Positions 9,373 to 23,267 are shown, counted from the first letter of the stretch. The stretch is 64,000 nt of DNA from Deinococcus koreensis (GCF_002901445.1 NZ_PPPD01000001.1:1976001-2040000), one strand, 5' to 3'. Translations and numbers: made by a program. Notes: generated from the letters alone by a model not told the origin.

Positions 9373-9664
9373 CACGTCTTCGCCGCGCCGGGCGGCCGGC
9401 GCGTTGCCGCTGTTCCTGTGCACGCGCCTGGAACCTGGTGGAGGGGGAGCGAAGCGCTGCGCTCGGCATGTGGTCGCCACCGTTCCGCCACTGGCCCCGG
9501 TCGTGGCCTCGTTGGCGTGGGCTGCGGAAGTGCATGGGCCGGGTTCGCGGCGTTGCCCGCGCGCTTCGCGCACGATGGCGTCCAGTAGACGGGCAGGGGG
9601 GATGCTTCGGCTATTGCACCTTTCGCATCAGGTTTCTGAGGGCAGGACAAAGCGAACGTTGATG

Positions 9665-9715
9665 CCCTTCTTGCCTCCCCTTGAGGGGAGGTGGCGCGGA
9701 GCGCCGGAGGGGTTT
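9665..9715. repeat. half copy of the palindromic repeat family
   Basis: The hairpin CCTCCCCTTGAGGGGAGG followed by TGGCGCGGAGCGCCGGAGGGGTT matches parts of the longer repeats at 14283-14620 and 37071-37230, but only half of the element is present. Confidence 0.6.
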
Positions 9716-9978
9716 ACGCAGCGCCACCGCCCCCACCCCCTCCGCAGGTTTCATCCGGCTCCGCACGCTCTGAGCGTACACTTCCGCCTCGCCGGTTCGC
9801 ACCGCTGCCAGGAGCAGGCCCCCCACGTACTCGGCGCTGTCGCCTGCTGCCTGGATTACCGAAAGCGACAGGCGCAACCGTTGCCCTGACCTTCCCCGCC
9901 CCCGCCTGGCACGCCGCCGCCGATGCCAACCACGCCCGCTAGACCCGCCGCCGAAGCAGTGGCAGCAGCGCGGCCCGG

Positions 9979-10080
9979 CGACTGGCCGCCGACTTCCTGA
10001 TTTGCGCCCACACCCTGTATACGCGCAGCTCCGGCGACTTCGCAGACTTTCCAGGGTTGACGTTGATGGTGCCGGTGTGA
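9979..10080 (+). pseudogene. remnant of a PIN-domain (VapC-type) toxin gene
   Basis: The last 33 codons before the TGA at 10078 read RLAADFLICAHTL, then LYTRSSGDFADFPGLTLMVP. This is the typical end of VapC-family PIN nucleases (ADxLIAAxAL ... LxTRNxxDFxxxPGLxxxxP), including the conserved Asp of the ADFLI motif. Upstream the same frame degenerates into low-complexity sequence with no N-terminal PIN motif and no antitoxin frame, so this is a dead fragment of a toxin-antitoxin module rather than a working gene. Confidence 0.6.
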
Positions 10081-10162
10081 GGTTACTTTGCTCGGTGTAG
10101 GCCTTTGGGGAGGCCTCGGCTCGCGGCATAGGCAATTACTGAGGATGCGCCCATATAGAAAG

Positions 10163-10194
10163 AGTGCAATTCCCTGAATTCAGGGAATTGCACT
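10163..10194. terminator. perfect 32-bp palindrome, probable bidirectional terminator
   Basis: The two arms, AGTGCAATTCCCTGAA and TTCAGGGAATTGCACT, form a perfect palindrome with no spacer. It lies 13 bases past the stop of the 71-residue gene on the minus strand and is followed in that direction by CTTTCTAT. The opposite flank is TTAATCTT. A zero-spacer palindrome could also be a protein-binding site or cruciform. Confidence 0.5.
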
Positions 10195-10207
10195 TTAATC
10201 TTGGGGG

Positions 10208-10423
10208 CTAAGCCTGTTGCGTTTTCAAGGCAGTCAAAACGCTTTGTCGGACTTGGTCGCAACATCCGGAGATAGACAAGCGATTGCCATCTATGCTTAC
10301 CAATGGTCTTTGTCTATGCTCTTCGCATAAAGTATGTTCAGCAATTGCTTCAGCTTTTTCGAGCATACGCTGATTGGCCTTCTGCTGAACCAGCTGCAGG
10401 TATTTATTGCGATCAAAGGCCAT
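10208..10423 (-). CDS. small protein with CEEH...GCC motif, function unknown
   Basis: 71-residue protein, MAFDRNKYLQLVQQKANQRM at the start. The centre has HTLCEEHRQRP and the C-terminal half ISGCCDQVRQSVL. One Cys, nearby His residues and a Cys-Cys pair could bind a metal. The ATG has GAGGGGGA six bases upstream and overlaps the stop of the preceding 44-residue gene (TAATG), so the two are translationally coupled. The region is far more A+T-rich than the rest of the window, suggesting acquisition. I recall similar small hypothetical proteins in other bacteria but cannot name a family. Confidence 0.7.
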   Translation of the reverse strand: MAFDRNKYLQLVQQKANQRMLEKAEAIAEHTLCEEHRQRPLVSIDGNRLSISGCCDQVRQSVLTALKTQQA

Positions 10424-10557
10424 TACTTATTCCCCCTCTTTTCCCTCTGGCTCAAAGCGCTCGCCGCTGCGGTTTTCGCTGCTTTACTGCTCCGAGGATT
10501 AGCCAAGACTGATGAAGCAGCCGTCGCAGCTTTTCCCCCAGTTGCTTTTTTAGGCAT
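10423..10557 (-). CDS. 44-residue Ala/Lys/Ser-rich protein, first gene of a two-gene module
   Basis: Reads MPKKATGGKAATAASSVLAN, then PRSSKAAKTAAASALSQR and a basic tail. It is strongly cationic with an alternating Ala/Ser/Lys pattern that could be an amphipathic or nucleic-acid-binding helix. GGGGGTG lies eight bases before the ATG, and a candidate promoter is about 160 bases upstream. Its TAA overlaps the ATG of the 71-residue gene. The KAAKTAA-SALSQR pattern occurs in small hypothetical proteins of other bacteria as far as I remember; no function is known to me. Confidence 0.65.
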   Translation of the reverse strand: MPKKATGGKAATAASSVLANPRSSKAAKTAAASALSQREKRGNK

Positions 10558-10714
10558 AGTAGTTTCACCCCCTTGGCGTCGGCAGCCCCGACTCAGAGGA
10601 GAGCTTGCAAACCACCCACCTTTTTAGGCTATGCTCAAGTCCCTACAACAAGAGTTGCCCGAGGATGGAAAGCAGAAGCTGACTGTCGTCGGGCTTCACT
10701 CTTTCTCTGTGCTC

Positions 10715-10743
10715 ATCTTCTCACGCAATATAAAATATGTCAA
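10715..10743 (-). promoter_or_regulatory. candidate promoter for the two-gene module
   Basis: On the minus strand a perfect TTGACA (10743-10738) is followed, after 17 bases, by GAAGAT (10720-10715). The -35 is consensus and the -10 weak. It would give a leader of about 150 bases before the 44-residue gene. Confidence 0.4.
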
Positions 10744-10778
10744 TAGCGTAATGCGCGCAATGTAGGCAATGAAAGAGT

Positions 10779-10823
10779 GCAGTCGAATGACAGGAGATTG
10801 CGCTCTCCATGTCACTCAACTGC
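10779..10823 (-). terminator. stem-loop after nrdJ
   Basis: An interrupted stem pairs GCAGT with ACTGC, TGACA with TGTCA and GGAGA with TCTCC around a TTGCGC loop. It starts 25 bases past the nrdJ stop and is followed on the minus strand by ACTCTTTC, a weak U-tract. Confidence 0.5.
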
Positions 10824-10848
10824 TTCATTAGGGTGGCTGCGGCTTACC

Positions 10849-13881
<3,033 letters not shown>

Positions 13882-14028
13882 GGTGCGAGGTCTCCTTGAA
13901 TGAGGGGGGGGGCGGACGGCAGCAGGCAGCCGCACCTCCCGGCTGGGGTGGTGGGCGGGCGAACAGCAACAGACTCAGGTGAGTATCAGGGGCTGACTGG
14001 TGACTGACTGTACCACCGGGCACGCTGG

Positions 14029-14046
14029 CGTACAAGCACTTGTACG
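14029..14046. promoter_or_regulatory. palindromic operator candidate upstream of nrdJ
   Basis: CGTACAAG-CA-CTTGTACG is a perfect 8-bp inverted repeat about 150 bases upstream of the nrdJ start. A third TGTACAAG word lies at 14061. It does not match the NrdR box I know, so the binding protein is unknown. Confidence 0.45.
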
Positions 14047-14282
14047 TCATCACCGGATGGTGTACAAGATGCGGGGTCTCAATCCAAAACGTGATGGAAC
14101 CCTCAGAATTCGTCCAGGACGGAATATTTGGTCTCGACTTGGTGTTTCATGCCGGATGTCAGGATGAGGACGAGTGGGGTTCAGGTCTGGGTAAGCCTGC
14201 CCCAAGGCAATGAAAACTTGTCACCCTGAACGCAGTGAAGGGTCTCTAGGAGGGCAGGCGCAGGGTGCTCGGGGTGGTGGGG

Positions 14283-14620
14283 TCGGTGGCGCGGAAGGCG
14301 ACCCCTCAGTCTGCTTCGCAGCTCTACGAGTCCGGCGCTCCGCGCCAGCTCCCCTGAAAACGCCTGATGCGAAATGAGAATGTGGGTGATCAAGTTGCAA
14401 CAGCATGTTGAGCGTCCAGCACGCAGGCGGGCCAGGCCCGCCCCCCTCACCCCAGCCCTCTCCCGCGAGGGGAGAGGGAGCAAAAGAAGGCGATCTGGAG
14501 GTCATTCTTTCTATTGCACATCAGGCGTTTAAAAGGGAGGCAAGGAAAAGCACGGCTGGCACGTCTTTCTTGGCTCCCTTTTAAGGGGAGCTGGCACCGA
14601 AGGTGACTGAGGGGTCGCCC
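14283..14620. repeat. palindromic repeat family, copy split by an insertion
   Basis: 14283-14357 matches 37071-37140 nearly base for base (GGTGGCGCGGAAGG, then CTGCTTCGCAGCTCTACGAG). 14531-14620 matches the second half of that element (AAGGGAGGC, CTTGGCTCCC, GGGGAGCTGGC, GACTGAGGGG). Between them sits the 173-bp inverted-repeat element at 14358-14530. Confidence 0.75.
14358..14530. mobile_element. 173-bp MITE-like element with 12-bp terminal inverted repeats
   Basis: AAACGCCTGATG at 14358-14369 is perfectly inverted as CATCAGGCGTTT at 14519-14530, and similarity continues inward imperfectly. It interrupts a repeat whose uninterrupted copy at 37131-37150 reads CTCCCCTTAGAAGGGAGG. No transposase is encoded, so it would be non-autonomous. 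No clear target duplication is visible. Confidence 0.65.
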
Positions 14621-14720
14621 ACAAGCCAGCCGCTGAAAGCCAGCTCTGAGCATTCGCAGTTGTTCTGAGTGCTCCCACACGACCCTTCCCCGCGTTCAGG
14701 CGGCGTCCTTATCTCCACCC

Positions 14721-15698
14721 CTACCCCTCGTGCTCGGCCCGCGCGCCCCGGCCCATCAGGCTCTCGATGCCGGTCTGGGGCGTCCACTCGCCCGCCGCCA
14801 CCCGCGCCACCGCCCGCACGATGGGCAGGTCGTGGCCGTGGGAGAACGCCCAGGCGTCCAGCAGGCCGGCGGTACGCAGACCCTCGACGACCTTGCCCCC
14901 CTGGGCAGGGTGCTCTCCACGTGCAATCGCTTCACCGGCCGCACGGTTGCGGCTGTGGCGGCTGGTGGCGGTGGCGACCAGATCGCCCAGGCCGCTCAGG
15001 CCGTACACGGTGTCCTCGTGGGCGCCCAGGGCCAGCAGATAGCGGCGCATCTCGCGCAGGCCGCGGGTGATCAGGGCCGACTTGGCGTTGTCGCCCAGGC
15101 CCAGGCCGTCGCCCAGCCCGGCCGCCAGCGCCATGACGTTCTTCAGCACGCCGCCCAGCTCCACGCCGGTCTCGTCGCGGCTGGTGTACACCCGCAGCCC
15201 CGGCGTCATCAGGGCGGCCTGCACGGCGCGGGCCAGGGCCTCGTCGCGGCTGGCGACCACGGTGGCGGCGGGCAGGCCCCGGCCGATCTCCTCGGCGTGG
15301 TTGGGGCCGCTCAGCACGGCCACGCGCGTGAAACCCATGGCGCGGGCCAGCCCGGTGAGTTGCCCGCCGTCCGGCGCGAGGCCCTTGGCGCACAGCACCA
15401 CGCCCAGAGTGCGCGGCAGTTCGGCCAGCAGCTCCGGCATGCCCACGCTGGGCACGACCACCAGGGCGAAGTCGGCTCCGTCCACGGCTCCTTGCAGGTC
15501 GGCCGTGACCCGCACCGCGTCCGGCAGGGGCACGCCGGGCAGGTAGGCGGCGTTCACGCGCTGCTGGGCCAGCTGCGCCGCGAACTCCGGCCGCCGTGCC
15601 CAGAGGGTCACCGGGCCGCGCCGCGCCGCGTTCACGGCCAGCGCCGTGCCCCAGCCGCCGGCCCCCAGGACAGGCAGGCCCAGCACCGGCAGGCTCAC
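14721..15698 (-). CDS. gpsA: NAD(P)-dependent glycerol-3-phosphate dehydrogenase
   Basis: 325 residues, normal for GpsA, which reduces dihydroxyacetone phosphate to sn-glycerol 3-phosphate for phospholipid synthesis. The Rossmann motif [17 protein letters not shown] is at the N-terminus, followed by [12 protein letters not shown], the CAKGLAP segment, [20 protein letters not shown], and [20 protein letters not shown] with the catalytic Lys; [15 protein letters not shown] and SRNR follow. The GTG start at 15698 overlaps the methyltransferase stop (GTGA), so the pair is coupled. A longer open frame upstream is a shadow of the methyltransferase. Confidence 0.95.
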   Translation of the reverse strand: MSLPVLGLPVLGAGGWGTALAVNAARRGPVTLWARRPEFAAQLAQQRVNAAYLPGVPLPDAVRVTADLQGAVDGADFALVVVPSVGMPELLAELPRTLGVVLCAKGLAPDGGQLTGLARAMGFTRVAVLSGPNHAEEIGRGLPAATVVASRDEALARAVQAALMTPGLRVYTSRDETGVELGGVLKNVMALAAGLGDGLGLGDNAKSALITRGLREMRRYLLALGAHEDTVYGLSGLGDLVATATSRHSRNRAAGEAIARGEHPAQGGKVVEGLRTAGLLDAWAFSHGHDLPIVRAVARVAAGEWTPQTGIESLMGRGARAEHEG

Positions 15699-16453
15699 GG
15701 CGCCCCCGCTCCGGCCCAGGCGAAGACCCACACGCGCGGCACGTCCGCCTCGGGGGGGGCGTAGTCGGGGTATTCCACGATCTCCCAGCGCGCGAAGCCG
15801 GCTCCGGCCAGCAGCGGTTCCAGATCCGCGGGGTCGTAGCCGCGCTCGCGGTGAACCTCCACAAACTCCTCGCCGTCCACGCGGCAGAAGGCCTGCACCA
15901 CGCCCAGGTCGGCCTCGGCGTCGTGGTGGTGAGACCAGTGGTAATGCACCTCGGAGCCGTCCGGGAGGGGCGCCACGCCCTCGATGGCGTCGCCCTCCCA
16001 CAGCTCGCGCACGCCCAGGCGGGTGTTCACGTCGAAGGCCAGCAGGCCGCCGGAGCTCAGGTGCGCGCGGCACTGGCCCAGCGCGCGGCCCAGTTCCTCG
16101 GCGCTCAGCAGGTTGTTCAGCGAGTCGAACACGCAGGTGATCAGGTCGAACCGCCCGGGCAGCTCGAAGGAGCGCAGGTCGCCCTGCACGAAGTCCACGC
16201 CGGGCACGCGGCGCCGCGCCTCCACGAGCATCTGGGCGCTGCCGTCCAGGCCCGTGACCGTTAAGCCCGCCTCCAGCAGTTCGCGCGTGAAGCCGCCGGT
16301 GCCGCAGGCCAGATCGAGGGCGCTCGCCGCCAGGGGTTCCAGACCGCCGTCGCGGGCGTAGGTGAGCACGAAATCCGCCCAGTGGTCGTATTCCACATCC
16401 GCCATGATCGCGTCGTACACGGCCGCCAGCGCCGTAAACGGCTCCCTCTGCAT
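15695..16453 (-). CDS. class I SAM-dependent methyltransferase
   Basis: 252-residue methyltransferase. [20 protein letters not shown] begins the fold; [19 protein letters not shown] is motif I for S-adenosylmethionine, [17 protein letters not shown] motif II and [20 protein letters not shown] the later strands. Substrate unknown. The ATG at 16453 follows a TATACT -10 box by seven bases (leaderless). It is cotranscribed and coupled with gpsA, an association seen in Deinococcus as far as I recall, but with no proven shared pathway. Confidence 0.88.
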   Translation of the reverse strand: MQREPFTALAAVYDAIMADVEYDHWADFVLTYARDGGLEPLAASALDLACGTGGFTRELLEAGLTVTGLDGSAQMLVEARRRVPGVDFVQGDLRSFELPGRFDLITCVFDSLNNLLSAEELGRALGQCRAHLSSGGLLAFDVNTRLGVRELWEGDAIEGVAPLPDGSEVHYHWSHHHDAEADLGVVQAFCRVDGEEFVEVHRERGYDPADLEPLLAGAGFARWEIVEYPDYAPPEADVPRVWVFAWAGAGAP

Positions 16454-16494
16454 GGGGGTGAGTATAGAGGGGTCGCCGCGGTGCCAGCGCCTAC

Positions 16495-16614
16495 AGCATT
16501 TGTCAAAAGAGCTGTTCACTTTTGACCGAACGGAGTGAGTGAATTTGACGGAGTATTTGGGAGAATGGAAGCATCAGACGCCCTTTGTCTGATGCTGTAA
16601 TTCGGACAAATGCT
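16495..16614. mobile_element. 120-bp inverted-repeat element with an internal hairpin
   Basis: AGCATTTGTC (16495-16504) and GACAAATGCT (16605-16614) are perfect terminal inverted repeats. Inside, GCATCAGAC-GCCCTTT-GTCTGATGC (16571-16595) forms a 9-bp hairpin. The right end resembles 44821-44855. No coding potential; the remaining bases to 16795 hold only the leader of the next gene. Confidence 0.55.
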
Positions 16615-16795
16615 CTAAATCCGCCTTAAGGCAGGCCGCAGCCGCGCGCAGACGGCCCGCAGCGGGCTACCGCGCCGCAGGCCGTGAGCGTCCCATGAGC
16701 CGAGCGGGAAGGGAAACGCCGTAGCCAGCCGTATGGAACGCGGTCTAGGGTGGGGGCTGCCTTTCACCCATTACCAGTCCACACCGGAGGACACC

Positions 16796-17260
16796 ATGAA
16801 AAAACTTCTGACCATCGCCGCCCTCGGCACCCTCACCCTCAGCGCCTGCACCCTGGCCGGCAACCCCGTGAAGAAGGACGTGACCGGGCAGCTGCGCGGC
16901 TTCAACTCCAACCAGAACCTCGGTCTGGCCATCGTGGGCTTCAACAACGGCCAGTACACCGCCGACGGCACCCAGAGCCAGGTCATCGACAAGTTCCTGA
17001 GCGGCGGCTTCGCCCTCGACCTGCCGACCAATCTGCCCACCGGCACCTACCGCGTGATCGTGTTTCGCGACGCCAACAGCAACAACCGCTATGACACCGG
17101 CGATACGGTGCTCAGCAAGGACAACGGCAAGCGTCTGATCTACGCCAGCCGTGACAACCAGTTCTACGCCGGCACCAAGCGTGGCTGGAACCTGATCAAC
17201 ACCGCCGACGGGTTCATCCAGACCACCCTGCTCAACAACTACGACCTGAGCGCCCAGTAA
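16796..17260 (+). CDS. outer lipoprotein of unknown function
   Basis: 154 residues. The signal peptide MKKLLTIAALGTLTLSACTL carries a lipobox (LSAC), so the mature protein is lipid-anchored at Cys18. The remainder is beta-rich: LGLAIVGFNNGQY, LPTNLPTGTYRVIVFRDANS, NNRYDTGDTVLS. The last part resembles extracellular Asp/Asn-rich calcium-binding loops. GGAGG lies six bases before the ATG. Monocistronic, bounded by a terminator hairpin at 17283. No family recognised. Confidence 0.8.
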   Translation: MKKLLTIAALGTLTLSACTLAGNPVKKDVTGQLRGFNSNQNLGLAIVGFNNGQYTADGTQSQVIDKFLSGGFALDLPTNLPTGTYRVIVFRDANSNNRYDTGDTVLSKDNGKRLIYASRDNQFYAGTKRGWNLINTADGFIQTTLLNNYDLSAQ

Positions 17261-17282
17261 GTCCGTTCGGAGGGAACCCCCG

Positions 17283-17303
17283 GGGGAGGCCACGTGCCTC
17301 CCC
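17283..17303 (+). terminator. rho-independent terminator
   Basis: GGGGAGGC-CACGT-GCCTCCCC, 8-bp perfect stem 22 bases after the lipoprotein stop, followed by TTT. Confidence 0.65.
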
Positions 17304-17336
17304 TTTCCCCTGTCTGTGGCCCCCTTTTCTGGTTGT

Positions 17337-17891
<555 letters not shown>

Positions 17892-18234
17892 GGGGGGCAG
17901 GATAGGTCAGGCGCGCCCGGAGAGTGGGGGCCAGCCCACACCCCCGCCGCCTGCCCCCGCCGAGGTGGGGCGCCGCGCGTCCCCTCGGCGGGGGCAATAC
18001 CGGAAAAACGCCGCTCCAGGACGGCAGATCCCCGGGGCACGGCGTACTCCCCCTGATCTGACATCCGCCTGACCTCCCCTCTCGGCGGTGGTATGCTCCG
18101 GGCAGTTCAGTCCAGTGCCCTGCCCTGGCGAACGGGATGGCCCCAGGTGGCCTCCCCATCACACCCGAACAACGACACCGCCTTGCGCGTGGGCCTGGCC
18201 CGGCGCCTGGCGACTTTCGGAAGAGAGGCCCCAT
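17892..18234. other. dnaB upstream region with a strong inverted repeat
   Basis: No gene. TGCCCCCGCCGAGG (17952-17965) is perfectly inverted as CCTCGGCGGGGGCA (17983-17996), a very stable stem between divergent genes. The dnaB promoter candidate lies downstream at 18069-18097, leaving a leader of about 130 bases. Confidence 0.55.
18069..18097 (+). promoter_or_regulatory. candidate dnaB promoter
   Basis: CTGACC (-35, 18069-18074), a 17-base spacer and TATGCT (-10, 18092-18097), pointing at dnaB. Confidence 0.45.
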
Positions 18235-20825
<2,591 letters not shown>

Positions 20826-20826
<1 letters not shown>

Positions 20827-21503
20827 TGGCGGAAGAGCAGACACAGGGCGCGGCCCAGCGGCGGCGCCGGCGGCGGCGGGGGGGCAGCGCGGCCACCCAG
20901 GCCCTGCGCCCCGGGCAGGTCACCAACACCACCGCGATTCCGGTGCCCGCCGCGCCCCAGAAGCGCGGGCAGAAGCGCCCGCTGGCCGATCCGCGCATCG
21001 CGGTGGGCTGCATCGTGCTGCGCGGCGAGGAGATCCTGCTGGTGCGCGAGCGCGGCCGCTGGTCGCTGCCCAAGGGCGGCCTGGAATCCGGCGAACTGGT
21101 GCAGGACGGCGCCCGGCGCGAGACCTTCGAGGAAACCGGCATCGTGGTCGAGCTGCGCGACCTGGCCTTTATCGTGGAATTCCAGGCCCAGACCTGGGGC
21201 CACCACCTGCAGTTTTTTTACACCGGCCGCGAGGTCGGCGGCACCCTGGCGCCCCGCGACCCCGACCGCGACGTGCAGGAAGCCAAGTTCGTGCCGATCC
21301 GGCAGCTGCGCGAGTTCATCCGCTTCCGCCCGCGCCTGGTGGCGCTGGAAACCTGGCTGCGCGAGCGGCGGCCCCGCCATTTCGTGTTCAACCTCGACCG
21401 CGAGCCCGCCATGCTCCGCAAGCGCCGCCGGGTGGGCGAGGGCGCCCCGGTCGAGCGGGTAGAGGACGTGGAGATGGAGCCCATCGTCGAGGCCGATCTG
21501 TAG
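20826..21503 (+). CDS. Nudix hydrolase
   Basis: 225 residues. The Nudix box GGLESGELVQDGARRETFEE-TGI gives the G-x5-E-x7-RE-x2-EE-x-G pattern that binds Mg2+ and cleaves nucleoside diphosphates linked to other moieties. An Arg/Gly-rich N-terminus (RRRRRRRGGS) precedes the fold and the C-terminal 50 residues are basic then acidic, unusual additions that might bind nucleic acid. Coupled to dnaB by a TAATG overlap, so coexpressed with the helicase. Deinococcus encodes many Nudix proteins, often linked to clearance of damaged nucleotides; the substrate here is unknown. Confidence 0.9.
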
Positions 21504-21537
21504 GCGGATTCACCCTCTGGAACGGGCCTGGCGTGAT

Positions 21538-21565
21538 TTGACACCTGGGCCTGTTCTGCTATCAT
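21538..21565 (+). promoter_or_regulatory. promoter for a leaderless gene
   Basis: Consensus TTGACA (21538-21543), 16-base spacer, TATCAT (21560-21565), then six bases to the ATG at 21572. Confidence 0.7.
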
Positions 21566-21571
21566 CAGAAT

Positions 21572-21778
21572 ATGAAACGTCAATTACGTAACCAGTCGGA
21601 CGTCCATCCGGCCAGCGGCCGCGGTTACGTGCACGTCTGCCCGACCTGCGCGCAGCCCATGACCCTGCATGATCTGCGCGACGGCGATCAGGCCTACTGG
21701 TGCCATGCGTGTAACCGGGGACACCGGGCCGGCGACCCACCCGAGGGGGCCCTCAGAGCCCTGCCGCAGGCCGGTTAA
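21572..21778 (+). CDS. small zinc-ribbon-like protein
   Basis: 68 residues. VCPTCAQPM and WCHACNRGH give two CxxC knuckles separated by about 20 residues, a likely single zinc ribbon. Basic N-terminus, Gly/Pro-rich tail. The mRNA must be leaderless because TATCAT ends six bases before the ATG. Function unknown; nucleic-acid or protein binding would be usual for such ribbons. Confidence 0.75.
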   Translation: MKRQLRNQSDVHPASGRGYVHVCPTCAQPMTLHDLRDGDQAYWCHACNRGHRAGDPPEGALRALPQAG

Positions 21779-21808
21779 GTCCCAGGGCTCCCAGAGTATG
21801 CTGGGGCC

Positions 21809-22543
21809 ATGACCGGCCTCCCCGACCCGCAGTCCCGCGCCTCCTTGCCCCCCGGCGAGGCGCTGGCCGGACAGGTCGTGGCCGTCACCGGGGCCGATCA
21901 GGGGTATGGCAAACCCATCAGCGCCGCCCTGGCACGGGCCGGGGCCAGCGTGGTGCTGATCGGCGGCAACAGCGAGTCGCTGGCGGCCTCGGCCAGCGCC
22001 CTGGAGCACGCCGGCGGCACCGCCATCCCCATCAAGGCCGATGTCGGCGTGCCGCTCGACTGGCTCAGCGCCCAGACCCGCATCCTGGAAATCTTCGGCG
22101 CGCTGCATGGCATCGTGCACCTGGCCGACAAGCGCGCGAGTTCGGATTTCACCATGCTCAGCGAGGGCGAGTGGATGGATCTGTTCAACTGCAACGTCAA
22201 GAGCTCGGTGGGCATCGCGCAGATCGTGCGCCGGCGCCTGCCCGGCACCTGGCTGACCCTGATCGGCCCCCATCTGGACGAACAGGGCCTGCACGCCTGG
22301 CCCCAGCGCGGGGCCATCCAGGCCCTGGTGGAGCGGGCCCACATCGAGGAGCTGCGCCTGAATCTGGTGCTGCCCTCGCGCGCCAGCTCTGGCGAGGAGG
22401 AGCTGGATCGGGCGCTGGCCGACACCGTGCTGACCCTGGCCCTGCCCGAGATGGCCCACCTGCGGGGCAACGTGCTGGAGGTGCCGCTGCCGCCGCTGCC
22501 CAGGCTGCGCGTGTCGGAATCACCGCTGGGCCTGAGCCTGTGA
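21809..22543 (+). CDS. SDR family (short-chain dehydrogenase-like) protein, possibly non-catalytic
   Basis: 244 residues with a Rossmann fold: VVAVTGADQGYGKPISAALA is the TGxxxGxG-type nucleotide motif (degenerate, GADQGYG), then ASVVLIGGNSESL and GALHGIVHLADK. The usual catalytic YxxxK is not evident: the corresponding stretch reads AWPQRGAIQALV, without Tyr or Lys. It may be inactive or use another mechanism. TATGCT ends six bases before the ATG (leaderless). The next gene, nrdR, begins 10 bases after its stop, so they are probably one transcript. Confidence 0.75.
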   Translation: MTGLPDPQSRASLPPGEALAGQVVAVTGADQGYGKPISAALARAGASVVLIGGNSESLAASASALEHAGGTAIPIKADVGVPLDWLSAQTRILEIFGALHGIVHLADKRASSDFTMLSEGEWMDLFNCNVKSSVGIAQIVRRRLPGTWLTLIGPHLDEQGLHAWPQRGAIQALVERAHIEELRLNLVLPSRASSGEEELDRALADTVLTLALPEMAHLRGNVLEVPLPPLPRLRVSESPLGLSL

Positions 22544-22553
22544 CGCACCCCCT

Positions 22554-23006
22554 ATGAAGTGTCCCTACTGCTCCGCTCCCGATTCCAAGGTCGTCAATTC
22601 CCGTCCCAGCGACGACGGCGCCAGTATCCGCCGGCGCCGCGAGTGCCTGAACTGTGCCCGGCGGTTCACGACCTACGAACGCGCCCAGCTCGAACCCCTG
22701 ATGGTGGTCAAGCGCTCCGGCCCGCGCGAGGCCTTCAACCCCGACAAGCTGCTGCGCGGGCTGGTGCTGGCGACCGAGAAACGCCCGGTGGATCAGGACG
22801 CGCTGCGGGCGTTTGCCTACGGCTTCGAGGACGAAGTCGGCCAGAGCGAGATCGCCGCCACCGAGATCGGCAAGCGCGCCATGACCTTCCTGCGCCCCCT
22901 GGACGACGTGGCCTATATCCGCTTCGCCTCCGTGTACCGCGATTTCGACTCGCTGGAGCGCTTCATCGAGGAGATCCAGGGCTTGAAGAAGGACGAGGAA
23001 GGGTGA
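22554..23006 (+). CDS. nrdR: transcriptional repressor NrdR
   Basis: 150 residues, normal length. The zinc ribbon MKCPYCSAPDSKVVNSRP ... RRECLNCARRFTTYE holds four cysteines, and the ATP-cone follows (VVKRSGPREAFNPDKLLRGL). NrdR senses ATP and dATP and represses ribonucleotide reductase genes by binding paired NrdR boxes. nrdJ lies in the same window 9 kb away and is the expected target, though no classical NrdR box was seen upstream of it. Confidence 0.95.
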   Translation: MKCPYCSAPDSKVVNSRPSDDGASIRRRRECLNCARRFTTYERAQLEPLMVVKRSGPREAFNPDKLLRGLVLATEKRPVDQDALRAFAYGFEDEVGQSEIAATEIGKRAMTFLRPLDDVAYIRFASVYRDFDSLERFIEEIQGLKKDEEG

Positions 23007-23079
23007 GGGTGCTGGAATTGGCGCTCGCAGAGGCAGGACTCTGCCAACCACACAACAGAGAATCGAACCCCTGCAAGTC

Positions 23080-23110
23080 AACTCAGGGGTTCGCCGCTCA
23101 TCCCTGAGTT
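23080..23110. terminator. bidirectional terminator hairpin between nrdR and the Gly-rich gene
   Basis: AACTCAGGG (23080-23088) pairs with CCCTGAGTT (23102-23110) across a 13-base loop. An alternative stem, GAACCCCTG/CAGGGGTTC (23065-23092), excludes it. Confidence 0.5.
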
Positions 23111-23126
23111 CTGCCGGGTGATGTGT

Positions 23127-23267
23127 CTATTTCGACGGCGTTGCGTTGCCTCGGCCGCCGCCTGACGGGTTGCCCGTCGTGCTCGGCCAGTTGCCGCCGT
23201 TGCTCTGATTGCTGCCCCGGCCACCGCTGCCACCTTTTCCTCCGCCACCGCTGCCCCCTTTGCCCAT
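23127..23267 (-). CDS. 46-residue glycine-rich peptide
   Basis: MGKGGSGGGGKGGSGGRGSN followed by a less repetitive C-terminus NWPSTTGNPSGGGRGNATPS. Low complexity, basic, with no hydrophobic core. A perfect AGGAGG lies six bases before the ATG, which argues for translation. I recall small hypothetical proteins in other bacteria sharing the WPSTTGNPSGGGRGN ending, so it is likely a real conserved gene; function unknown. Confidence 0.6.
   Translation of the reverse strand: MGKGGSGGGGKGGSGGRGSNQSNGGNWPSTTGNPSGGGRGNATPSK

Larger units (their letters stand above)
13882..14720. other. long intergenic region: nrdJ leader, palindrome and nested repeats
   Basis: No gene seen. The first 180 bases are the nrdJ leader and candidate operator; 14283-14620 is a repeat interrupted by an inverted-repeat element. 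14047-14282 shows a further TGTACAAG word at 14060 but nothing else I can name. Confidence 0.6.

Noticed and set aside
13882..14282. Cobalamin riboswitch upstream of the B12-dependent reductase
   Set aside because: No B12-box-like sequence or suitable folding pattern could be seen; only a palindrome and repeats.
23060..23092. tRNA T-arm-like sequence (GGTTCGATTCT on the minus strand)
   Set aside because: A T-loop-like word occurs, but no matching D-arm, anticodon arm or acceptor stem could be built; the hairpin is better explained as a terminator.
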